Below, one piece after another: positions 13,001 to 25,007 of a stretch of 64,000 bases of DNA. The first letter of the stretch is position 1, and every line of letters begins with the position of its first letter. The notes beneath the pieces were generated by a model. It made no database searches, was not told the origin of the DNA, and was given only the letters and a program-made list of their open reading frames with translations. Source of the stretch: Odontesthes bonariensis. Lineage: Eukaryota > Chordata > Actinopteri > Atheriniformes > Atherinopsidae. The position numbers were made by a program, and so were the translations under genes. The stretch is taken from the NCBI RefSeq assembly GCF_027942865.1, contig NC_134526.1, positions 7,544,784-7,608,783 on the forward strand, written 5' to 3'.

Positions 13001-16000
13001 TGACGCCCTGGACGCTGGTGGAGACCATCAGCTCTGAAACACCCATCATCTTTTCCGTTTTGTCAGCTAGGGTCAGAAGATGAGAGAGTGGACATTGACT
13101 TTGATGGTACTTAAAGAGAAAAAGTGCCTTCCTGTCCATGAGTCTCTTTTACCTAGAAGCCCTCCGAACGTGATAGCTGGGGACAGGGCAGCGAAGTAGA
13201 TGAAGATGATGGCAGCGAGGACCTGAGCGTTCAGAGCGTCTGTGAAGTCGCTGACGTAGTGGCGAAAGCGGCGCTTTATGTCCTTCACCATTCCACCAAA
13301 AGGATAACCTGTGCGGGCCAGAGGGTCCTCCCTCGGCTCCTCTGGACCCTGATCAGCTATACAACAAGACAAATCAAATGGACATTTACACTGATTACCC
13401 TCAAACCCCCTCCGTTCTGCTTTGAGTTTCTTTACCAGAGTTTCTTCCATATTTCGTGAGGCTCTTTTGCACATTTGTTTTGAAGAATCAAAGACTGCAA
13501 AGTAATTCAGCGAGGGAATTCTGACCTTTGACCCTGTCTCCAAAGGCAAGTCGGGTATCAGAAGGACGGAGTCTGTCACGCAGCATCTTCTGCTGGAAGG
13601 CAATTATTGGCTCCAGCATCACCTTATCTTGGATCTCAGTGGGAGGAATCACAATGCTGCAGTCCATGAAGTCAGCGATGGCGTTGGTCACTTCTTTGTC
13701 AGTTTGGGCCAAGAAGGCTTCCAGACAGAACACCTGATAGAGGGGGATACAGAAAACTCTCATTCAGTTCGGGGGGGTGGTTGTGTGATCTCTTTACTAA
13801 AGGTGCTGCAGTGAAATGTCCACTTTCCCTTCTTCAGCCTCTCTTACCCAGTCGGCCATCAGAGCACCCATGGCCCGGCCGCTTTCACTGTAGTCTATTC
13901 CACTCTGGGCTGGGCCCACCATCATAAAGATGAAGCGAATAGGTACAGCTGACTCCAGAGTGGAGTCCATCACTACAGAGTCAGCCAGCCTGACAAAGGC
14001 CACCACTGGTTTCTGCAGGAAGTCCAGGGTACCTATGGGAAACACTCTTTCAAATCAGACCTGCTACAGAAAATTGTACAAAAACTGCATCAGAATAATT
14101 TTACCTGTGAGAACAACTGATGCCTCCATGTTGTCAGAGCTCTCTCGCTGCAAAACACAACAGTTACAGCGATATTATTTTAAAACAGGTATGCTAAGGG
14201 TTGAAAAGAGATGAAATGACTCTAAATGTGTACCTTCTTTGTGACAGAAAAAGTCTGCATCTGAATATCTCCAGAGGGAGTCACCACAGGTCCCTGAGAC
14301 TGACTGGAATGATAAATAAAATGAGCAAAAAAGCTGTGCTTCACATATGTTTGAGAGTTTATCACCAAACGAGGGTTACCTGCGTCTCATGAGGAGAGTT
14401 CTCAGCAGACCCTCTCGCTCACTGGCAGAAATCTCATTCTTGTTCTGCAGCTCATCAACTATTTTCTCAGCCACAGCAGACAGACCGCCGGCACTCAGGT
14501 CAAAGATGATGGCACCTGAGGATGCAGGTTTGGTGTGAACATGACATTTAAATGTTTAACAGTTTAAATGGATTTTTATCCACACATATATGTGGATTTT
14601 TGTTCTATTTAAGGTTCCAAAGTCACCTGTACTCATGGCCCTGCGCACTTGAATCAAGCTCTTAAAGGTGAGATAGGAGACATGAGAGGAACCCCACGTT
14701 CCTGTGGCAGGGTCAAAGTTCTCCTCGTAACCCACCCATCGGCTAGTCTCCTGCCAGGTGTTGCCCTGAAGCTCATTCAGCTCCACATAGGCCTGTGGTA
14801 ATGCAGTGTGATATGTCAGATAGCATATACGTTTATGACATCAAACTTTAACATTTCATTTGAAAGGATGAACTAACTTGGGCATCCCCTCTTGTGGTGG
14901 CATTGGTGTTCACATTCAGGAAAGCTGTAATGAAAAGGCGGAGCAGGGATTTTTGCACTGATATTTTAAGACAAATCACAAACAAGTGCACAGACTTTTG
15001 GAAAAGTTTACCGTCTGAATCGTTGAGTATGGCTATGGCTTCTGAAGGAGACTCATTCTGCTCGTCCTCCTCCCTCCCTTCAAAGGTACCGCTCAGGCCT
15101 GGGGGAGCCCTGGTGGTTTGGAGATACAGTAACATAAAATAGTGACCAAAAAAATGGACCACATCAGTCCAGCTCTGAGGTCTTTACACTGGCTGCCTGT
15201 AAATCAAAGGATAGACTTTAAACTGGTGATGCTGGTCTATGAAGCTCTGAATGCTCCAGGACCAGAATACATCAGTGACCTCCTGACCCAGTATGAACCT
15301 TCCAGACCCCTCAGGTCATCTGGATCCGGTCTTTTATCAGTTCCCAGACTCAGAACCAGACATGGAGTAGCTGCATTCAGCTTCTATGCTCCACATGTCT
15401 GGAACAAACTCCCAGAAATCCTCAGATCAGCTGAAACACTCAGTGTGTTTAAGTCCAGGTTGAAGACACACCTATTTTCAGCTGCATTTGAATAAAGCTC
15501 CAAATCTGAAGCTTGAGTTTCAAAACTTAATCACATTTTAATGACTGATTTTATCTATTGTTCTTATCTCTTTCTTTTTTGTTGAAAATTTAAATCATGC
15601 TTTTGATTTCTACTGTTTTAATGCATCTGTAAAGCACTTTGAATCGCCTTGTTGTTGAATTGTGCTGCACAGATAAGCTTGCCTTGCCTAACATTAACCC
15701 AGACAAGGGATGGGACGAGTGCCTCTCAGCAGTACCTTGCATGTCCACACCAGATGCCTCAGACACCACACCAGGGAAGTGATGGAGTGCAGTTCTGAAC
15801 TTTTGAAAAACACTCATGCTATTCTTTGTACATTCACAAGGTGGCAGCACCCCTCAACCTTGCATTTTCAGGGGAATGGGCTGTGCCCCACTTTTACCAT
15901 GTCCCTGTTTGTATTATATATTTCAGAAATATATATTATATCATTAGAGTGCCACTTTAACTTATTACGATTATCATGGATTATTATGCACTTATCGTAC

Positions 16001-17004
16001 GATGTGCCATTTCTGTGCTACTTTTATGAAAATCATTTCATTTAGATTTTTGCTTGTATTTAAATGTTTTTATGCAGTTTTTCCCCCCCTCTCCAAGCTC
16101 TCCTCTAGCCCATAAACACTATTTCATGCCAGCATCCATTTTTAGATCATGGTTTGATAATGCTAAATTTACAACTGTTTGATTGTGTGAGCAGAGCTCT
16201 TGCAAGGTGTATCCAAACAGCTCTTAATGTGTTAGCAAACAGATGCCTTCAAGCATGGATAAATATTCACTTTGTTTAACCACTTAATTAAGATGTACTT
16301 TTATCGTTAAGCTCTGGTTTGGTCTCCAGCAGCTACTGAAATATCTGCCTTTTTAGCATCTACAAAAAAAACTGCTTTCTAGTGTGCTAGTCTGACATGT
16401 AGTGTAAGGTATTAGTGTTTCTACTGAATACGTTGCACACTGCATCTGTAAATAAATCAAAACAAAATAGATATGGCAAAGAGATGGATCAAAAAAAGAG
16501 GCTCAGATGCATTGCAAGCTGGATCTATTACAAAATACAAAAATTGTTGATATTCGCCAACCTGACTTGAAACACATAATTGGAGAACTTGGTGAAATGG
16601 GCCCTACTCATGCACAGTTTGGGGCAAGAAGGACTCATTATATCTCATCAGAAACAGGGTGCAGAAATACTGTGCAAAAGTCACAGTGGAGAACAGTGAG
16701 GCTGAGACGAGGTACTTACAGTCTCACTGGGGAGGGGAAGGCTGAGTCACTGTCTTCATGTGACATGTCACTGCCCTGCATAAGTGGGAAGTAAAAGAAT
16801 CATTAATGGAAGCTGTTGAAAAAAAAAAAGGATTTGGGCAACTACCCATTCCAGCAAGATTGAACACATGAGAAACCATGGTTTCTATCCTAACCAAATC
16901 TGGAGCTGGAGCTTTAATCTTATGTTGCAGCAATTATGAAACTTCATAAAGGTGTTGGATGACAAAAGAAGACCGACCTCCTCAAAAGTGAAGTTGTTCT
17001 CCAT
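10017..17004 (-). CDS. slc4a1: Band 3 anion exchanger AE1 (Cl-/HCO3- exchanger)
   Basis: AE1 exchanges chloride for bicarbonate across the red-cell membrane; its cytoplasmic N-terminal domain anchors the membrane skeleton in the family. Exons in order: 17004-16978, 16775-16720, 15109-15012, 14924-14878, 14792-14627, 14515-14380, 14303-14234, 14147-14105, 14032-13848, 13733-13526, 13356-13153, 13066-12918, 12813-12619, 12508-12278, 12194-12105, 11402-11236, 11146-10905, 10812-10643, 10349-10176, 10079-10017. Phases agree; total 2721 nt, 906 residues (human 911). The start is MENNFTFEE. Residues 1 to about 380 are the cytoplasmic domain (e.g. [19 protein letters not shown]). The transport domain begins near [19 protein letters not shown] and includes [13 protein letters not shown], the Lys pair in FSKLMK (525/528) and Glu686 in [17 protein letters not shown], equivalent to human Glu681. 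The C-terminus keeps LDADDAK (residues 887-893), the reported carbonic-anhydrase II binding motif. Confidence 0.98.
15145..15695 (+). mobile_element. 5'-truncated LINE 3' fragment in slc4a1 intron 2
   Basis: An open frame to the TAA at 15493-15495 encodes a LINE ORF2 C-terminal region common in fish: [47 protein letters not shown]. It is followed by a tail containing GTAAAGCACTTTGAA and ending TTGCCTTGCC. The type looks L2/CR1-like, but the clade was not tested. It is antisense to slc4a1 and lies between coding exons 2 and 3, so the coding sequence is unaffected. The frame is intact only from the truncation point, and no reverse transcriptase core is present. Confidence 0.85.
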
Positions 17005-17053
17005 GAATGCTGAATAGTCTGTCCTTCAATTCTCAGCTACTTTACTGCATTCC
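17005..17053 (-). other. slc4a1: slc4a1 5' UTR part of first coding exon
   Basis: The minus strand shows an acceptor TTTTAG at about 17059-17054, 49 nt before the ATG at 17004. A noncoding first exon should therefore lie upstream, probably within about 17.1-17.5 kb, but I could not fix its donor. Confidence 0.6.
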
Positions 17054-17339
17054 CTAAAACAGAAAATGGTTTAATCGACACACAAAAATAGAAATAATCT
17101 TTATAAGTAATGAAACACATGGAATCTCGGAACAAATAGCATTAAACCTGCTAGCTTTGATGAGCATTTCATCTAATGCATCCTAAATAAAGGATTTCTA
17201 AAATTTAAACCCAACAATCACAACAAAAGGACAGCTGTTTGGGAGTTTTTACTGTTGAGAGAAAAGTTATTTATTCACCAACCTCAACTAGACCAACTGA
17301 GGCTTTTTTAAAACAGCTTTGATAAAGACCCCATCGTCG

Positions 17340-17470
17340 ATCATCACAAGCTGTACTTTGAGTTAGTCTGCCGAGCCGCGGCTCAGAACAGATAATCAAT
17401 CAGCCGTTGACAATTTGAGGTATGATATAGTTTCAATAGAGGACGACAGAGCCTTATCTTTGGGTTACAC
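17340..17470 (-). promoter_or_regulatory. slc4a1: Candidate erythroid promoter of slc4a1 with two GATA motifs
   Basis: AGATAA is seen on the plus strand at 17390-17395 and on the minus strand at 17459-17454 (TTATCT on plus), about 65 bp apart. A short GC-rich patch (CCGAGCCGCGGCTC, 17371-17384) lies beside them. GATA1 drives band 3 in erythroid cells, so a GATA pair a few hundred bases 5' of the first coding exon is plausible. Six-base motifs also occur by chance. Confidence 0.35.
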
Positions 17471-18047
17471 CCTTCAACCAGACACATCTTTTCTCTTCAG
17501 AAGCTGCACAGTCAAAAAAATTAAATATGTGGGTTCAACAAGTTATGCAGAGCTTATAAGACAGAATATTCAAAATTCTCACAATTTGTTTTCTTTTTTA
17601 AAAGCGCAATATTCTGTCGTGTTTCACAGATATCCGAGAGGACTGGGCTCTTTTCGGTCAAGTGCTTCTGAAAATGGGAATTTTGCCTCCACGCACTAAC
17701 TCTGCACGATACAAGACCATTTACAGGAGCTTTTGAAACAAATAAATCTACAGATATGATCAATGCATGTGAACTAAATATTTTTATCTTTCAGCACTTA
17801 GATGATGCATTTATTTTCGCATGAGCCAAGAGGAAGCAGGTGCCATTTTCAGAATAAATGCAGCAAATCCTAAAAATCTCAACAGGCTTTTCTCTATGAT
17901 AAACCTACTTTCTTGAATCTTCAAGAAGCAAAAAATGAAAATAGATAACTTAGTTTTATGACAATTCACCCCAAATTCCTGGGGATCACTCTTGCTTGTA
18001 CACATTCAGATATCCATCTTGTTTGATTTCTAACTGCTGGCTCATTA

Positions 18048-18500
18048 GTGTCAAAAACGATTGTCCAACCCATGGCCAGAGGAGGCCACACCCCTACCTG
18101 TATGCAGGTATTCCCACCTGGTCTCCAGCACTGGAAACGGGACGATCACTGCCCTGTCAGCCTTGAAGAACCCGGTGACAAAGTGAGCACGGGCAAACGA
18201 AAAGATGACTACAGCGACAGACCCAGCAAAGCGGGAACACCCACATGAAAGTACGTCAACGCCAAGAAGTGTAGTACCCCCCAAACCCTCTGGTGGCTAA
18301 GCCGTGTGGCGGTGGGTGGGGGCGTGTATGACATACAAACATCTCTATCAGCCTGGGACACCTTGAGACAGGGATATCCCGGCCCTAATTTGGCCGCACC
18401 GCCCTCTCTGCATGAACCAGGTCCAAAGCCAGAGAGGGACAGAACCTCATCATGTCTGAGGGGCACACATGTGGCAAAGAGGGTAGAGAAGGGAGCAATT
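18048..18500. other. GC-rich block of unknown nature
   Basis: About 450 bp stands out from AT-rich neighbours by high GC and many CpGs. Short open frames exist on both strands (e.g. plus 18306-18512) but none resembles a known protein or has convincing splice sites. On the minus strand, around 18130-18105, GGAGACCAGGTGGGAATACC loosely resembles the internal promoter end of 5S rRNA, which would fit a 5S-derived SINE; the rest does not align well by eye. Unassigned. Confidence 0.4.
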
Positions 18501-19059
18501 ACAGTATCATAAGGAGATCATCTTCCTACGTCATCTTGTTTACGAACTGGGGATTCCCTCATCATGATGGTTGATGATGAAAGGGGTTAGTTCCAAGTGA
18601 TTTGATGTAAATACATTAAACAACTTTTTCTCAACCCTCCTGAAGCTCATCTGGTTTATCTGTAGTCCATGTGAGATAGCAGCGACAAACTGAGAGCTCC
18701 TCTGTAGCTGACTGGACGTGAAGCTGGTGGCCGCTGAGATACCGACTCATGATGCAGGGCGCACTGGTGAGACAGGACAACATTATGGTTCATAAGGATT
18801 ATTCTGCCAAAAAACCAACAGAGCATTATGAAAATTAAAGTCTGTGATAGAAGTTTCTGCAAGGAGACTGCTGGTAAAACCGAGGCTGGAACATGACTGT
18901 TGCAAATCACCACAGTGGGACGTTTGAAGTGCATAAAGACACAAAGTGCAATGCATTTTCAAACTAAACACAAACTGAACAACCAGTCGCACATCCGATG
19001 GTGACTGGAGTACACAAAGGAGATAACCGTAGATGCCTTTCTGAGGACATCAGAATTCA

Positions 19060-20290
19060 AATGTGCAAGATATCTTTGCACATGACCAGAAGTTTGAGAA
19101 CTGACTGCACCTTGTAGTCAGTTCTTGTTCTTTTGATGAGAGAGAAAAAAGAGTCACGAACCTGCAAATGATTAAAAAGTTTAAACACTAACAATACGTA
19201 CACTGTTGGCGAATAGAAAGAACATCAGAGTCTACTACAACATATGTTTGTGACAAGAAAAATGCCCACCTCTTGTTTTGACTAGATCTTTGCACTTTCT
19301 CACTTCATGAGATCATCACCTGGAGTTCTCACACATGCTCAGCATGTGGTGGGTGCTTTTCCTCAACGTCAAGCCCAAACTCATCCCAGATTATGTCAGT
19401 TGGGTTGAGGTGGGGTCATTGGAGAAGGTAGCTCATCTGATGCAGCATTCCACGTGGCTGCCTCTGGGTCAAACATTTCTTACAGAGCCTGGAGGTGTGT
19501 TTTGACTCACTGTCCCACTGAAACACAGCGATGACCCCAAGCTCAAGCCAGTTCAGTATCACCCTTAATTCTGAGTGATACAACATCCATCCTCCATGCT
19601 TTACAGTGGGACCCCATCATATAGAACCATCCATTCACCATCCACCGCTTACAAAGAAACATCTGCTCCAACTTCACATTGGGCTCATCAGATCAAAGTC
19701 TGCTGTCCATTCCATGTGTTTCACGCTCCAAACAGTTCTTCTCATTGGTCCCCCTCTTTAGTGATTTCTTTGCAGCAGTTCTATCATGAAGGCCTGACAC
19801 TGAGATGCTTTAGCTGCTTGAAATCTGAAAACTGAGCTGTGGTTAGTTAGTGGTCTCTGAGGCGGATAACTCTGCAGGAGTGTGCCTTCACTGGAACATG
19901 CAGACGAGGAAACTTGAAAACCTCAGATCTTCCCGTTCATGTCAGACTATTGCTGTTCTGTGATTTTCTGAATGCCAACAAACAATGCTTGTTAAGCTTT
20001 GATAAGGCTCGCCTGCTGAATTAAGTCAATTCCAGGTGTTGACTTAATGAAGTTGGCAGGGAAACTGTCAAAAGAGTGGAAAGATATCATCAAGCTAAAA
20101 AATGAAAATATAAGGAAAACTATATTTTTCAGTTTTATCCTCGTTGTAAAATTACATTTCTGTTAATTAATGATGAGACACCTTCATAATTGTTCTATTT
20201 TAACAAAAATCTAAGACCTGCTCCAAAGTTGTTACCTTCATGAAGAGAGTAGAGATGTTGCTGAACTTATTTTAAGCCTGTCAGCACACA
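19060..20290 (-). mobile_element. Decayed Tc1-like DNA transposon
   Basis: Read on the minus strand, the segment carries recognisable words of a common fish Tc1-like transposase gene in order, seen here as their reverse complements: GAGGTGGGGTCATTGGAG, GCCTGGAGGTGTGTTTTGA, CCTCCATGCTTTACAGTGG, GGGCTCATCAGATCAAAG and CATGAAGGCCTGACAC. Frameshifts and stops are everywhere, and no frame longer than about 85 codons survives. Ends are approximate, and terminal repeats are not clear. Confidence 0.65.
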
Positions 20291-20639
20291 TGAACACTTC
20301 CAGCATGCACTCTATGTGATACATGAAATTAATGTTTTATTGAATCTTTCTTCCTGCCATTGCATGATCTATTTGGCCAGCTGTTGAGCAACAATACTCA
20401 AACTCTCATTGTTGTTGTAGTCACTGTTTATCTTGTATCGGCAGAATAACAGAGTTCTTTACTCTCAGAACAGAGTATTTTGATTTTCCCATCAAAGATT
20501 TCTTGTTTCATTACTGATAGAGTCATGTTGTTCATGCTTGTTGTAGTGCAGCTTTTGGTTGCTGAAACTACAGATTATGCTGAACTTTAATATGATTCTG
20601 TGTCTTTGTACCTCATTAGGAGCTTATTTGACATTGTGT

Positions 20640-21300
20640 CCCTGAATATCTTTGTTCACATACTGGTCTGACAAAGGTCTGAAAGGAATTTGAAAATCTT
20701 TTATTGCTTTTGATAAAAATCAGCTCAACCATGTGAGTGAACCTTTCAAAAACATTGAATTCTGTGACACCTCAGAATGCGTTTGCTCCATTTCTGCTTC
20801 AATGACAGCAGCACTGGAGCTGCATGGACTCCACAGGGCTATTAAGGACCTGATAACCTTATCCTAGCATCACCTGATAAAGGTTTTCTGTGATGTCAGG
20901 AAAGGTTAGCTTTGTTTTGAGGAGTTGAGGTCAGGTGACTATGGAGGAAAGTCCATGACAATCAGCACTCCTTAGTCTTGTTTGTGTTTGGTGTGTTTGG
21001 GCTGATTGCAGTATGAATCACGACTCATAAAGATGAAGCCAGAGGGTGGAGCATGTTTCTGCAGTGCTACGTCTCACGGCTCTGGATAGACTCGATATAC
21101 TGTAGGTGTCTCCTTCAGGGTGAAATAAATCCTGCACACTTGTTTATTAGCAGCACCATGTTTCAATGTGGGTCCTAAATGATTCGTCTTTCTTTCATTT
21201 TTTTGGCAAATTCTTCAAGTCTGTGATTAAGTTGCTTTTCTATTTATCAAAGTATTTCAAAGTTGCACTGGGTGGGTCCGAATCTGAGATATTCCCTCAC
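20640..21300 (-). mobile_element. Second decayed Tc1-like transposon fragment
   Basis: Similar reverse-complement transposase words appear again: GGTCAGGTGACTATGGAGG near 20930 and CACCATGTTTCAATGTGGG near 21155. They lie next to the element at 19.1-20.3 kb but match a different part of the gene order, so this is probably a separate relic. Decay is strong and boundaries are estimated. Confidence 0.45.
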
Positions 21301-21426
21301 TTATTCTTGTGTGTTCAGATATTTCTAAATCTTCTTTCAAGTTTAACACATTTTTAAGATACTGAAATTTCCTCTTAAGGGATGAACAAACAACCTTATA
21401 AACCATCTGCCAAAAAAAGAAAAAAA

Positions 21427-21429
<3 letters not shown>

Positions 21430-21499
<70 letters not shown>
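21430..21499. repeat. (TA)n microsatellite, about 35 units
   Basis: Uninterrupted TA dinucleotide run. A shorter, interrupted TA tract is at 21715-21757 within the neighbouring transposon. Confidence 0.97.
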
Positions 21500-21504
<5 letters not shown>

Positions 21505-21508
21505 CGTA

Positions 21509-22294
21509 CACTCACGGGCCACTTTATTAGGTACAACTTGCTAGTGGTGTGCCTAATAAAGATCTGGTGACTGTGGAGGCCATTGGAGTACAGTGAACTC
21601 ATTGTCATGTTCAAGAAACCAGTTTGAGATGATATGAGCTTTGTGACATGGTGCATTATCCTGCTGGAAGTAGCCATCAGAAGATGGTTCAATGTGCTCA
21701 TAAAGGGATGGACATATACATATATATAAATATATACTGTATATATATATATATATCAATTAATTAATTCTAAATATATACACACACACAGACCGAAGGG
21801 GTCTCAAAATTAAAGCAAATGAACCCGAAATTTAATTTTCGTTCCGTTACATCACTAATTCGACTGCGACTGAAATCGAGACTCCTCAAACCAGTCAACG
21901 TTTTTCCAATCTTCTTTTGCCCAGTTCTGGTGAGCCTGTGTGAATTGCAGTCTCAGTTTCCTGTTGTTAGTTGACAGGAGCTGCCCCCGGTGTGGTCTCC
22001 TGCTGCTGCAGCCCATCTTCTTCAAGGTCCCACGTGCTGTGTGTTCAGAGATGGTATTCTGCATTCCAACAAGTGCTTATTGGAGTTACCGTCTGGCACC
22101 AACAACCATGCCACGTTCAAAGTCACTTAAACTTAAACTTAACTTAAATCCCCTTTCTTCCCCTTTCTGATGCTCACTTTGAACTTCAGCAGGTTGTCTC
22201 TACATACCTAAATGCATTGAGTTGATTGGCTGATCAGCTGTTTGTGTTAACAAGCAATTGAACAGATGTGCCTAATAAAGTGGCCGGTGAGTGA
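21509..22294 (-). mobile_element. Internally deleted Tc1-like transposon with terminal inverted repeats
   Basis: The left end CACTCACGGGCCACTTTATT (about 21510) and right end AATAAAGTGGCCGGTGAGTG (about 22274-22293) are inverted copies of each other, a terminal motif widespread in fish genomes. Minus-strand transposase pieces remain between them: the C-terminal part at 21759-21560 with DNAPCHKA and WPPQSPDL, and an N-terminal DNA-binding part at 22064-21855 with GCSSRRPHRGQLLSTNNRK. The middle is lost and filled by TA- and CA-rich sequence (21715-21790). Non-functional. Confidence 0.88.
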
Positions 22295-22299
22295 ATATA

Positions 22300-24080
22300 A
22301 GGTCTATAAAGCAAGATCATCTTTTTTTGTAATAGTGCCTTATTTTACTATTATTACACATGAATATGACCTAAAAAGGATTGGCAGAGATCAGGATTTT
22401 CTTTTCTGTATGAAAGAAAAAACCAAGCCAACCATGTATGAAAACTATTTGCCCCGCAGAGGAAACAGTGAGGGACAGTGGGCCCCAGCTGGAGACCCCG
22501 TGGCACAGGCCTGTTATCACTAATTGTAGAAGCTATCTGCTGCGTCCATGTGCCTGAACATACAGTGTAAAGACACTCCCAGTCTTCATATAGCCTATTT
22601 TAAACAAACATCCTCATATATATTTATCACACTCCACACTTTATTCAGACAATTTCACAGAAAACTCAAAGCACAACGTGATGAATTAAGACATTTTAAA
22701 ATAGGGGCATTTGCAGAGTTTAAAAGTATATATTATGAAGCATCAGTTCTGTAGATAAAGTGTGATTAGTAGTTTTAGGCTTGTTGGAGTCACTTATTCA
22801 TCTAAATCTTTGATAGTTGGTCCCCTAACTGGTTAACTGGAGATCGCCTGTATGCAGGCAGGTGGCTGAGGTTGAAATATTCCTCTTTAAGGAAGGTCAG
22901 ATGTTGAAGTACTTTACATATTCAGTTGTCTTATAGCAGGACTAACTAAGGCAACACAGATGAGCCCTATCAGCATTTCAACAAGCAGGCCTGTGTGAGT
23001 TATCACTGAGGGCCAGAACCAAAGACCCACCTCGTCATATTGTGTGCACACAACACAACATACAGTATCATCCCTTAATGAGGAATAAACACAATACAGG
23101 TCATCTTTAATTCACTTCAGATCAATATTGTACCGACTACATGTTACATCCAGCCTGACCACGATCACATGCTATATTCATTATTTCAGTCCTGACATTA
23201 TAGCTAATAAGGATTTGACACGTTTGAATTCAATCTTCAGTTACATTTTTTCTGCTCAATCTAAAAACAGTCATAAACAACCATGAATTTTTGGCACAAT
23301 GATAGTCGACTTAAACTTAAAACTAGTTTTTGTTTGTTGCATGCTGCAAACCTTATGAATTCACATCTAAATTCACCTAATATCTGAACAATTAAAAATA
23401 AGTTCAAACAATTCGTGCACTGAATTAGAATGTGTTTGGGATATCCAGGTGTTGCAGTACTTGTTCAAGCAGCACATTAAACTTGTCATTTGACTGCGGT
23501 TTACAGTATCTGTCTGAGGGGACGCTTGAGGCAAAAATACCTAAAATAGTTCCTTGTTGAGTTTGGCGCCCCCTAGTGTAAATATGATTACAAAGCACTG
23601 CCTTGCTGAATGATTCCCAGAGCTTCAGAAAGAAAGAAAGATGAAGCTATGCACAGGAAATGTTATAAAATCCCTGATCTCTTCTCTTCAGTGGTGTTCA
23701 CTTGAGAAGTTATTTCCGGTTTAATCAGTGGTGAAAAGTTTTTTCAGACCTTTCTAAGGAAATACAAATTCACATTTCACTTAAACTGACGTGTTTATGT
23801 TGCCCAGTGCAGGAGTTAATGCATTGAAGTAGCTCTACACTACAGCTACTATAGTCACGTTTAATGTTTAGCCTAAACAGAAATACCTGTTTTACAGTAA
23901 CATAACTAATGTTGCTAGCCTGCAATCTCAATGGACTCATTTAGGAAAACACCCAAAAGAGGAGCTCTATGTTTCACAACAAGCACACCCACTGAGGAAT
24001 TCTTCGAAAACAGGTGTGGGTATAATGCACAGTGTGCTCGAAATAAGAAAAGAGACAAAAACAGAACTTGAACAATCATT
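22300..24080. other. Intergenic, no gene seen
   Basis: AT-rich DNA between the Tc1 cluster and the selenow2 3' UTR. Open frames at 22266-22523 and 22548-22754 match nothing known and lack splice support. Confidence 0.55.
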
Positions 24081-24083
24081 GCC

Positions 24084-25007
24084 TTTATTCAAAATATAGT
24101 TTTGACATTAGTGTAAATAATTCAACATGATTTTTTTTTGGAAAAAGAGCTGACATCTCATCTCTGTGAACCTGACAGACCAGTGAGTGATGGCCTTCAG
24201 ATGCACAATTGATCATGGCTCAAAGTGCTGACAAGTTGAATAACAGACTGCCTCCAACAGAAAAAAGGGATGGCAGAACAACAGGTTCAAAGCAGAGACT
24301 TGGCAGAGCTCATGCTGCAGCCGCTTACACTAACGGCTTTGTGAACAACCCTTTTATTGTTGGAAGCTATTCAGATTTGATATGAAATTAGACCATGATT
24401 AATGTTTCCTGCCACAAATGACGACACTGCAGCAGTATTCAGCAGCTGTAAACTTGGTAAACAGAGTTATCAGATCTCAGATCAATTCTTTTTAAAGAGA
24501 TTACTTAACATGGTGTGGAGTCTCCCTCTCTCTTCAGAGATTTGATCGAACTTCTTTGTAACATCTCTGCACTTCAATGAAAATCATTCACTGCAGAATA
24601 AACCAACAAACACTTGAAAAAAAAAAAAAAAAAAAGATTCAGACATTTAGGCAATCAGAGAATATCAGGCAATGAGGCTACAGAAAAAGAAAAGTGAGTT
24701 CCCTTCAACCCATCTGCCACAAATTCTCCCCGTCTCCGTTCCTATAAGACGGAAAGTCCAGGAATGGATTCATCATACCATAACCTTTTAAATTTTCAGC
24801 TACGGTAATCATTAACAGCCTGAACCACCCCATGGGAACGGAGAGAGGAGCCAGAGGGGCAGAGCAGAGTTTGGTAACCTGGGTCACAGAATGCAGCTTC
24901 GTCCCAGCCTGTTTCAGCAGGGCCTGAGAGAGAGAGACCCGAGGTGGCATTGCTGGTACACCTGCCCTCCTTGATGCTGCTGATGTTAGAGCGCCACAGA
25001 GCGAGGT
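24084..25007 (-). other. selenow2: selenow2 3' UTR with poly(A) signals
   Basis: After the stop codon the minus strand carries the SECIS (see separate entry) and AATAAA hexamers at 24358-24353 and 24089-24084. A poly-A run on the plus strand at 24617-24635 lies inside. The transcript end is inferred from the hexamers. Confidence 0.6.
24772..24812 (-). promoter_or_regulatory. selenow2: SECIS element directing selenocysteine insertion
   Basis: On the minus strand from 24812: ATGAT, a 10-nt arm TACCGTAGCT, a loop GAAAATTTAAAA, the pairing arm GGTTATGGTA, then TGAT ending at 24772. The two arms pair at all ten positions, counting three G-U pairs. The flanking ATGA and TGAT supply the non-Watson-Crick quartet of eukaryotic SECIS elements, and the apical loop has the required unpaired A run. 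The element is about 200 nt downstream of the selenow2 stop codon, a normal SECIS position. The basal stem below the quartet is weak by eye. Confidence 0.85.

Noticed and set aside
18105-18130. 5S rRNA gene
   Set aside because: Only one short box resembles the 5S internal promoter; the remaining 5S sequence is not present in order.
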